Source: [Phialemoniopsis] sp. UDSM-2020
Lineage: Eukaryota; Ascomycota; Sordariomycetes; Thyridiales; Thyridiaceae
NCBI GenBank assembly: GCA_018873225.1
Contig: JAEILZ010000001.1
Location: 8,432,001 to 8,496,000 of the forward strand
Length of the DNA: 64,000 bases
Direction of reading: 5' to 3'
Part shown: positions 55,541 through 64,000 of the stretch, piece after piece
Position numbering within the stretch: the stretch's first letter is position 1
Layout: each line of letters opens with the position of its first letter
Notes under the pieces: generated by a model
What the model was told of the DNA's origin: nothing
Databases searched by the model: none
The model's input: the letters and a program-made list of their open reading frames with translations, nothing else
Program-made: the position numbers and the translations under genes

Positions 55541-56699
55541 CTACCTAAGCTGCCGCAGGATCTCGGTCAAAAAGTCCTCAAAGCTGAGCGTGATGTAGCC
55601 GTCGCGGTCGTCGTCGTACTTTTTGAACACGTCGGTCATGCGCTTGAGCGAGATGCACGCCTGCACAAAGAGGTCGAAGCTCATGACCCCTTCGCCGCGC
55701 TTGTCGTAGGTGCGGAACAGCGTCTCGACGAAGCGCTCCGACAGGCGGTAGCGGAAGGCGACGAGGGCGTTGGAGAACTCGTCGAGGCTGATGTTGCCGG
55801 AGCGGTCGGCGTCGAAGCGGTCAAAGAGGGTGCGCCACGAGGCGAGGAAGGACCAGAGGCCGCAGAACTCGTCGAAGCCGATGGTGCCGGAGCGGTCCGA
55901 GTCGAACATGCGGATCATCATGCGCACCGTGTGCGGGTCGAAGGCGGTCCAGTCGCCGTTGACGAGGGCGGCCGAGAGCTCCTTCTCCGAGAGCTGGCCC
56001 GTGCCGTCCTTGTCGACGGCGCGGAAGAGCGGCAGCAGCGTGGGGTCGGCGGCGCTGTTGGGGTCGACGGGCGCCGGGCTCGGCGGGGGCCGGCTCGCGG
56101 GGGGCGGCCGGTTCTGCTGCTGGGCCGAGGGGCGCGGGCCCGTGGCGGTCGGGGGAGGGGACATGGTGTAGCCGGCGTGCGGGGAGTGGCCGGGGGAGTA
56201 GCGCTGCTGCTGCTGCTGAGGCGGGGGCTGGTGGTACTGCTGTTGCTGCGACGAAGAAGAGGTGCGGTGGGGGAGCTCTTGTGGCCGGTGTTGTTGCTGT
56301 TGAGGTGGCGGTGGCCGGCTGTCGTAGCGCGGGTTGTGGGATGTCGTCGGGGTTGGAGGTTTAGCACCGCCTTTCTGGGAAGAAGAGAAGTGAGGTTAGA
56401 GATAGTTAAGGGACAAGCTCAAGGGAGGTGGAAGGGGGCGGAGGAGAGAGGAAGTGGGATTGCTGGCCGCGTCGTCCTCCGGGGGGAGGGGTAGAGAAAG
56501 GAGGGGCCCGGCGATCCGTTAAAGGGGTGCTCCTGCGACTTGACTTGACTTACGGGTTCGGGTTCGGCGAATCTGCGATATCTGGTCAGAACAATTGATT
56601 TCTTTTCTCTTTGCTCGAGTCTTCGAGGCTCTTGGCAATTGTAAGTTTGGGAGCTCACCTGGGCAGCTCGTCCGGGTTGTATGGCCTGTTGTACGCCAT
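55541..56699 (-). CDS. PEF1: penta-EF-hand calcium-binding protein
   Basis: Exons 56699-56659 (41 nt), 56572-56554 (19 nt) and 56374-55541 (834 nt) give 297 residues. The start is MAYNRPYNPDELPR, continued by FAEPEP from the 19-nt exon and then KGGAKPPTPTTS. Residues ~20-120 are Pro/Gln/Ser-rich and disordered, with CAG-coded Gln runs. The C-terminal ~170 residues carry EF-hands: DKDGTGQLSEKEL, DSDRSGTIGFDEF, DADRSGNISLDEF, a degenerate YDKRGEGVMSFDLF, and DDDRDGYITLSFEDF. This is the ALG-2/Pef1 layout. Yeast Pef1 is a cytosolic Ca2+/Zn2+ sensor with roles in polar growth and cation homeostasis. The internal ATG at 56164 would lose the N-terminal region. A G29 tract lies about 200 bp upstream. 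Confidence 0.93.
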
Positions 56700-56890
56700 C
56701 TTTGCTGTGTGTGCTGGACCGTGGGCTTGCTGAATAACTGGTCACAAGTGGCCGCCCCAGTAAAGAAGGGAAGAAGGGCGAAGGAGTTTGTTCGAAAGAA
56801 GTGATGCAGCAGTATCGAGGGGTTGCGCTATCGGGGGTTGCGTGTCGCAGGTGTGTCTGATGGACCTGTCGTTGGGCCAGAAAGTAGGGG

Positions 56891-56921
<31 letters not shown>

Positions 56922-58485
56922 AGCTGGAGCTGGACTGGAGGGGATAACCAGAGAGAGAGAGGGGATCCTAGTTCCGGATAGCTTTGTTCGTATTTGCAAG
57001 GGCGCTGACTGCAGTCTTCGACTCCCAAGGTGTTGTCTTCTTGATCAGAAGCAATGATGTTTTCAAAGAGAGTTGGAGAGAAGAAGAGGAGGAGCAAGAA
57101 GTATGTCACACTTCCAACCTCTTCCTACTTTCTTTGACAAGAAAAACGTGTCGAGGCTGGCGCTTGGCAAAGGCTTGGCCTCGTCGAGGAAGCGAAGAGG
57201 GGCTTTGAAGGGGGGGCTTTGAGGGGACTTCGTCAGGAGCTGGCGGGGTTGAAATAGGTAGTTAATGCGCGAAAGCCTGACCCCAGTACAGCGCTGTGGA
57301 TCCCCTAATGCTAGCATTTCGTAGTCACCGGGCCTAGTCGGTACAGGGCTGACAGGCTGTGTGTATTGATCCATCTTTCTCCTGTCCTGTCCTGTCCCTG
57401 TCGCAGACGAGGCAGTGCCACATGCCGCTTTCCGAGAGGTGCAACTCGGTCTTCTCAAAACACATCACCGACGTAGTCTACGCCTCTGAGGAATGCTGGC
57501 GCCTAGACCTTGTGTAAAAAGCCAATTGGGTTTGTTGCTACCCAACCCGCGACGCCTCGGCCGCGGCTGAGATGCAGGCGAGAGCGGCTGAATTGCATTC
57601 ACAACGACGAACGAGTCAAGCTTGCTTGTTTGCATGCATGCGCCCCGGGCCTCTGTATTGGGCGTCACCGTGCCAAGGTGCGAAGAGGCCAAGGCACAAA
57701 CTCAATTACGATGGCTTGAAGCCAAATGTGCTCTACGAGAAGCGAGCCTAGCTTTCGAGACAAATGAAAACATGATCATGCTATCTATCACTGCCTGCTT
57801 GTGACGAGTGTCTTTTCACTACCGTGCCATGACGTTGGAACAAAGACCACACCGCCGACCATACCAGGCACACAAGCCCTGCCCTTCCTTCCGCCCATGC
57901 CTAGTGGACCGCCGCCGTTGTTCCCGAGCTGCAGTGTCCCCGTGTTGAGCCAAAGCCGTTCCGTCTGTCTGGTGGGGCGGGAGAAAAGGAGTGGACTGGA
58001 TCCATGAATGGACCACCGCATCAGCACGCAACCGGGTTGACATCAAGCGCTTAATAATGACAAACCCGCAGCACGACATACGTGCATACAAACGGATGAG
58101 CCTCACATAACAGTACCTCGTCTCTTGTAGTCTAGGCCCGTGATATTTGAAACGCCTATCATAACGACATTTGCAAGAGCGCCCGCTGTCCTGCGAGACT
58201 GTGAACAGCTGGCCGGATCATCATCTGGCTTGAGACGAGCCCCTTTTGACATACAAGAAACCTCAGCATTTCCGGCGATAGATCAGGCTCCCGGAACAAG
58301 GAGAGCCTCCTCTTTTTCTAATAACACAAAGTCTCTCGCCGCCAACCCGCCAAGCACCGCCTGTCACGCACAGTCCGCCTCGGGAGCTGCCGGATCCCGT
58401 CTCATCTGCGCAGATCCGGGGTTGATCTCCAGTGTCAGGTTCTAAGAGAACAGACGCACCCCTTTATATTGCTCTCAACAACAAA
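56700..58485. other. divergent intergenic between PEF1 and ChaC gene
   Basis: About 1.8 kb with both promoters. Apart from the G29 tract and purine-rich flanks no feature was recognised; ORFs are short. Confidence 0.5.
56893..56921 (+). repeat. poly(G)29 tract upstream of PEF1
   Basis: Twenty-nine consecutive G on the plus strand (C on the PEF1 sense strand), about 195-220 bp upstream of the PEF1 start codon. Strong potential for G-quadruplex or triplex formation. The exact length may be a sequencing estimate. Confidence 0.85.
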
Positions 58486-59902
58486 ATGTCTGTAGACGAG
58501 CATCATCTACCGCCTCCAACGGAGGATGAGGAGTTCTGGCTCTTTGGCTACGGGTGAGTGGTTTCTCCTTTCCTCACGTCCGCTCGACACAGCACTAAAT
58601 CTCTTCATGCAGGAGCCTCATCTGGAAACCTCCACCGCACTTCGGTAAGCCACTCATTTATGAATGATAAACCCACCCCGTCTGTTCATAGCAAACAAGT
58701 GGATTTGTTGGACCTGTGTCGGGACCCGGCCCAGGGGAGAGCGAGGACAACGTTCATGCATGTCATATCGCATATTCGAACCCCCTCGTCCCAGTCTCAA
58801 CCCCAGTCCCAGTCATCCTCGTGTCATGGTCGGCAGTCTCGGGAAGAGAAAGAGACACCCCCTTGCTGACCATCGTCCCTGGGTCGAACCAGACAGGAGA
58901 ATCCCCGGTTGGGTGACGGGCTACGTCCGGAGATTTTGGCAGGTATGAATACAACCTTGTACCCATACCCCCTTTTCACGCCGCGCGTCTCTTTTGGATG
59001 CCTTTGCTATATCGTGTCCGTTGTCGTTTGCAGGCGAGCTGACATGTGACCCCATTATAGGCAAGGTATTGTTCCCTCTACCCATCTCCATCTCAGCCCA
59101 ACAACCAACCCCTACCCCTTGAGCAGCTAAAGCTTTAATCAAATCCACATCCTTCTCACCCGCTCTCCCATGAACGGGACGGATACCCCGCTTCCCCATC
59201 CATCAACATCCATGGCAGCGGGAACACGCGTCTCTCCTGCACGTCACACCCGCGCGCCGTGTTCCGTCCAGTGCAAGGACCTAACTAACACCCCCAACCC
59301 ACAGCGAGGACCACCGCGGCACCCCCGCGGCCCCAGGCCGCGTCGTGACCCTCATCGACCGCGCCCACTGGCACACCCTCGACGACAGGCACCACTCGGC
59401 CCCGGACCGCGTCTGGGGCGTCGCCTACCGCATCGAGCGGGCCCGCGTCGCCGAGGTCAAGGAGTACCTCGACATCCGCGAGATCAACGGCTACACGATC
59501 CACTACACGCCCTTCCACCCAGCGGCTGATGACGGCAGTGATGACGATAAAACGATACGGACGCTCGTCTACATCGGCACGCCCGACAACGCCCAGTTCA
59601 CGGGGCCCCAGGAGGTCGGCGCGCTGGCCGAGCACATCTACCGCTCCGAGGGCCCCAGCGGGCTCAACAGGGACTACCTGTGGGGGCTCGAGAGGGCGCT
59701 CGACGAGCTGAGCCCCGAGAGCGGCGACGACCACGTGACGGACCTCTCGGAGCGGGTGCGCGCCGTGGCAAGGCGCGTCGAGCAGCAGGACAAGAAGAAG
59801 CAGCAGCAGCAACAGCAGCATCAGGACGGGTCTGCTCACCACCACGAGTTCCACCGTGTCACTAGTGTAGAAGAGTCCGAGGAGACGGAAAAGGTAGACT
59901 GA
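58486..59902 (+). CDS. GCG1: ChaC-family gamma-glutamylcyclotransferase with a 5-nt exon
   Basis: Exons 58486-58553, 58613-58644, 58893-58942, 59061-59065 (GCAAG) and 59305-59902 give 250 residues, all in phase. Introns are 59, 248, 118 and 239 nt, GT-AG. The 5-nt exon is required to encode the conserved Q-A-S-E-DHRG: exon 3 ends FWQ, GCAAG supplies A and two bases of S, and exon 5 supplies EDHRGTP. ChaC motifs: GYGSLIW (21-27), WVTGYVRRFWQASEDHRGTP, RVVTLI, VWGVAYRI, and LDIREINGY with candidate catalytic Glu111. ChaC enzymes cleave glutathione to 5-oxoproline and Cys-Gly in the cytosol. The C terminus is Gln/His-rich and disordered. It converges with the RRM gene. The introns are longer than elsewhere in this window. 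Confidence 0.92.
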
Positions 59903-60645
59903 AGCCAAGGGGAAACAGACAACGGCAAGATCAGACAAGACAAGCCAAAACATGACAAGACATAGAAGCATCATAGGAGTGACGACATCAAGACAAGACA
60001 ACAAGTTTTTTGTTTTTATTTCCCCCCTTTTCCCCTTTCTCCATACATCTCTCGGAGTTGGCGCCTCTCCTGCTCCAACTCCTTTTCCCCTTTTTAACTT
60101 CCTCTAGAATCCTTTCTTGATACGATGCAGGACCATACACACCTCATTCGACAGACCTCCCATGAATGGGAAAGCCTTTACATACTGGACCCCTGACTTT
60201 TTCTTTTCCAGACGCCTCTCATCTCACAAGGGGGGTTATAATCCAGACATCATCATCAGCATCTCCTCTACTGACGACGGGGCGCGCTCAGTGGCGGGCC
60301 AAGATAAACGAGGGTGTTTAGACGTTCGAACCAAAGAAAAAAAAAGGTAATAACATAGGGGGAGAAAGAAGAAAGGAAAAAAAAAGTCCGCATCGACGAA
60401 ATATTCAAAGCCAGTTCGACTGATCTATTTCGTCGACCACCCTGGGTATCATCGTGCCGGCCGTTGCGTTCGCGCTCGCTCGTACACACAGATATCAGAC
60501 GTGCACCAGCACGCTTGATCAGACGACCCGGGGAAAAAGGTGCGTCCGTGAACCCCTTTCTTTTCGGTCTTGAAGCCCCGGTCTCTGCGGACATGAAAAG
60601 ATCAGATCGTCAGACAGATGGGCGGATCAAGTGTGTCGCACTTCG
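59903..60645. other. convergent 3' region, no gene
   Basis: About 740 bp between the converging ChaC and RRM genes, with T-rich and A-rich tracts typical of 3' UTRs. Confidence 0.5.
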
Positions 60646-61486
60646 TCAGTAGCCCTGACCACCGCCGCCCTGAGGAGGCTGGTGAGGAGGCTGCTGCTGC
60701 TGTTGCTGCTGATTGGGGTCGTAGGCGTACGCATTACCGCCTTGTGGCCACCCTGAAAGAACGTCAGCTCGTCACCGTCTCTTAGACGAATTGCGTGAGT
60801 TGGTGCCCACCCTGTTGCGGAGGTGTTCCGTATTGAGGCATGGGCTGAGCGTAGCCACCCCGGCCGTACGCCGCCTGCTGTCCGTACATCTGCGGCGCCG
60901 CTACCGGATAGCCCTGCTGCTGAGGCATGCCGTAGCCCATCTGGGGCATCTGGGGCGCGCCACCGCCGAAACCACCTCGCCCGAAACCGGAAGGACTTGC
61001 ACCTCGGCCGCCGTAGCCGCCTCGCGGGCCAGTGTCGGAGGCCTTGTCTACGCGGATGGTCCGCCCGTCAAATCTGCAAGACGCAACACAGGTCAGGACA
61101 AAAGGTACGCAGCAAGTTTAGCGCTCTCTGCTCACTCAATGTTGTTCATCGCCGTGATGGCCTTTTGCGCGTCCTCGTCATTGGTGTAGCGCACAAAGCC
61201 AAACCCTCGGCTGCGGCCAGTGTCGCGGTCCTTGACCACAACCTTTTGATTTATTCTCCCACGTCAGACCACTCTCCATTCGTTCGCTGGGGGGGCGGGA
61301 AGGCTCTTGCACACGACCCAAAAAGGTTCACTTACGGCTTCTTCCACCACGCCAAACTCCTCAAATTTCTGGCGGAGGGTACCTTCCTCCGTGTGCCAGG
61401 CCAGGCCGCTGGGAAAGAGGTCAGTTCCCTGTCCTTCGAGATTTGGTCTCTCCCAAGGTGACTCACCCGATGAATAACTTTGACAT
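60646..61486 (-). CDS. glycine/glutamine-rich single-RRM RNA-binding protein
   Basis: Exons 61486-61467, 61408-61336, 61242-61136, 61073-60811 and 60752-60646 give 189 residues, all in phase with GT-AG introns of 58-93 nt. One RRM covers about residues 1-80: RNP2 KLFIGGLAW and RNP1 RGFGFVRY (43-50), with [19 protein letters not shown] and [15 protein letters not shown]. Gly/Arg/Tyr-rich and Met/Pro/Gln-rich repeats follow ([35 protein letters not shown]), ending in a polyQ run and QGGGQGY. This is the plant GRP/fungal glycine-rich RRM type that binds mRNA and often responds to cold or stress. The low-complexity tail may support phase separation. The five-exon split of a 189-residue protein is typical of fungal small RRM genes. 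Confidence 0.93.
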
Positions 61487-64000
61487 CCTGATGGGGTTGT
61501 GTCCTTTTGATGCAATCGAAACTAAACTTCAGACATTTAGCCATCTGCCTACTTTCACTTGATCCGGAGGGTTGCAAAGCAAGGCAGCAGTGGAGCAGCG
61601 GCGTGGTAGGATTGACATGGGGAGGAGGGAATAAGCACTACTCCCTAGCCCTAGTGACCAACAGCTCGCACTTGAGCAGGTGTTGATACGAGTGCCAAGG
61701 AGATGCGAGGTCATGAAGAGGAGGCAACGGGATCTCGTGATGACACGAAAATCGAGGACTTTGGAGTGATAGGAACAGCGGAGCTCAAGGGATGGGGCAA
61801 CCGACATTGTGCGTTCTTGGGCCTGCTCGGATACTGGTGATGATGACTGGCGAGAGATGGTTTGGTCGATGAAGGAAAAGGGTTGCTTTCTTCTGAGCTG
61901 CCTTTGCGATACTGTCACGAATGATATCGATCGAGGTTGACGTGATGACAGAGAGCAGGTGTGGGGAGAAAGGTGGCCCGGGGAATGGATCAGATATAAA
62001 AAAGCGAAAGGTGACGAGCGGCGTGCGGAAGGGCGGGAAGCGTGCTTTGGTGTAAGTTACGTTGTAAGGATCAGGGATCCTTCGATTTGTCCTTCTTGCT
62101 ACTGGTCAGGCTGCTAACGGTCGTTGCTAAAGGTGCAATTTACGGAGAGACGACGAGCAATATCACGCTGATGCTGGACATCTTATATCCCAGGGCCCGG
62201 CAGGGGAATGGTCTCGGCGGCGGGAGCAACCCTAGGGGGGGGCCCGACTTGGTAGGCGTCCGTCCACTCTCCGCAAGAGACTGCCGCTGTATGCATCTGG
62301 CGGAACAGGGTAGGGCGATGCCCACCCAGATGTTTCGACTGGCATGAGTGTGGCAGCAGGGACAGGGCCCCAAACAAGCATCAAACAGACGTAGCCTTAT
62401 CCAGGACTTTTGACCGTGGGTCTCCACCGGTTGAATGGAGCGCCTTCGAACCTGGTGCGTACGGAGGAGGTTCGCGGTGGGTTTTGTGATCGATAACGTC
62501 AGTTGGGAAGATCCAGGAATGGGAAGCTCCCCGCTATGCGCGAACCCCTGGGTGCCCTGGGTGCTAATCCGTGTGGGATTCGCGAGCTAAGATTGCTGCT
62601 CGCCAGAGATCACCCTCGAGATGATGAGCAGACCCCACTCCAGGACTGGCGTAACTCCTGACTAAAAAGCAGGACTTGGGAGAGCAGGAGAGGTGTGGCC
62701 AGTCCAGCTTTGTCTCAGGAAACGCAAGAGAGGCCGCGGCGACGAGAGAGCAGATGCGAGTGAGGGCCATGCCCACCTTGCCCACCTATGTACGTACCGG
62801 CTCCATCTCGCCACTGCGCGTGCGCCGTTGCGGATCAATCACTTGCTAGACGTGGACAAACCACCCGGTGAAGCTATCCGGGGAGAGAACCAAGTATCAA
62901 CCCTGGTTTTTCGTCGCCATTTCCTGATTCCATTTGTGTGCTGTGGGCTGCTGGTGGTCAATAGCAATGGTATTATGTTCAAAGGCATAGACGCTGGCTT
63001 TTGCCGGCATTGGTGAATTGCTAAGCTGGGTTTATGCAAGGGCTGCCCTTCTGGGAAAGCGACTTACAGGGGCTCGAGTAACACTGGTCCAACCCCGCTG
63101 TCATCCATCGTTCCGATCCAGATTTCGCGGCAAGTGGTTGCGACTTGTGTGGAGATGAAGCCGCGCGATATATTGTCAAAGGCCTTAGCGGCCCGGTCCA
63201 GGAGAGCATTGTGTGTCAGTAGCCCGGTATAAACCAGGCGTAGTAAGCGGAAGTGACCTCGTCCTTCTCCCCCTCCTCGCCGTGGTGGTGACGACGTTGG
63301 CGTGCAAGCTAACACCCTGGCGTTGATCACTGTGTACGATACGCCAGAAGGTGATCCACAAGGCCCGACTAACACGGAGCTCTAGTCCAGGATGAGCTGC
63401 AGGCGGCCCCCTTTGCAGGCCCTCCAAGGCATACGTCGAAGAAACGAATTAAAAAAGAACAATTAGCTGTTTCCAAACGCGGCCAGCCCAGGACCAGGAT
63501 CTGTTTATGTGACCCAAAAAGGGCTGCGCCGAGCTGAGGACATGGTTATTTGACAACGTCAAACAAGGCGGCGGTTCCTCCTGGGTCGTGTTTCTTACGT
63601 GCTCCCCACTCGCTGGGGGGAATCTTGAGCAGACGCTAACGCACTGAAAATCGCCGGGGAGAGCTTCTGCAATTGGGATTAACAAGGGAGGGGGTGCCAT
63701 CCTCGGCATGAAAGCCGTCACGTTGCTTGGGGCATCCCTGTTCGAGGCAAAAGTGACAATGGCTCTGGTTCTCGCTGCATTCTCCCACGGCACTGGAGAT
63801 GAAACTTGCTGCGCCTACCGATCTAACGAAACCAGGACCCCAAAGAGGCCTCGTGCAGCGCGGTCCGTCACAGGCTTGACCCCGGGCCGACCTGTTGGAG
63901 GTCGCCTGCTGGAGATGGTGATGCGCCTCGTGATCTGAACCGCCGTGAAGGCAGTTGATCGGGTGACAGACTTCTGGAAATGGTTTGGGAACTCGCGATG
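61487..64000. other. terminal 2.5-kb region, no gene seen
   Basis: Contains the promoter/5' UTR of the RRM gene. Frames beyond 62 kb are short and interrupted; none reads as a known protein. A gene may start beyond the window. Confidence 0.45.

Noticed and set aside
55400..56494. 364-residue plus-strand ORF
   Set aside because: Antisense to the EF-hand gene; repeated Val/Gly/Arg text reflects EF-hand codons read backwards.

Overview
The window is nuclear chromosomal DNA of a filamentous ascomycete, most likely a Sordariomycete. Evidence: short GT-AG introns (about 50-110 nt) with CTAAC/CTGAC branch sites close to the acceptor, GC-biased third codon positions, long intergenic spaces, a HET-domain gene, and housekeeping proteins that read as filamentous-fungal orthologues (UTP23, PTC7, CAF120, PPN1, PWP1, PRP16, Hep59/Tls1, PEF1, ChaC). 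I do not name a genus. Most gene models below were spliced by hand; coordinates span first to last coding base and exon boundaries are in the evidence text.

Layout. 0-3.3 kb: UTP23 (ribosome biogenesis) and a PTC7-type mitochondrial PP2C phosphatase, both on the minus strand. 4.2-17 kb: an accessory block with a small Cys-tailed protein, a HET-domain protein, a SnoaL/NTF2-fold protein, a secreted DUF1996 protein in eight exons, and three small very basic proteins beginning MG[S/N]C[F/M/L]S. These three look like paralogues that are N-myristoylated and S-palmitoylated. The block ends with a tRNA-Lys(CTT) gene that carries the normal anticodon intron plus a second 59-nt insert in the D-loop with the hallmarks of a spliceosomal intron.

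18.5-35 kb: CAF120 (CCR4-NOT/cell-polarity PH-domain protein), vacuolar endopolyphosphatase PPN1 and a conserved S/T-rich fungal protein, all on the minus strand and separated by 3-5.5 kb gene-free regions. 38.7-46.2 kb: a compact housekeeping cluster with PWP1 <-> PRP16 (divergent), acylphosphatase <-> Hep59/Tls1 (divergent), and PRP16/acylphosphatase convergent with only 157 bp between them. 49.7-54.7 kb: a C2H2/RING-like zinc protein and a metallo-beta-lactamase-fold protein. 55.5-61.5 kb: a penta-EF-hand protein, a ChaC gamma-glutamylcyclotransferase and a glycine/glutamine-rich RRM protein. The last 2.5 kb shows no gene I can support.

The genes do not form one pathway. Themes are RNA metabolism (UTP23, CAF120, PWP1, PRP16, Hep59, RRM protein) and an accessory island possibly tied to self/non-self recognition and membrane-tethered proteins. 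The most unusual signals are in gene structure: the mRNA-type intron in a tRNA gene, a 5-nt exon in the ChaC gene, 12- and 13-nt exons plus a GC-AG intron in the acylphosphatase gene, and the clustered MGxCxS family.
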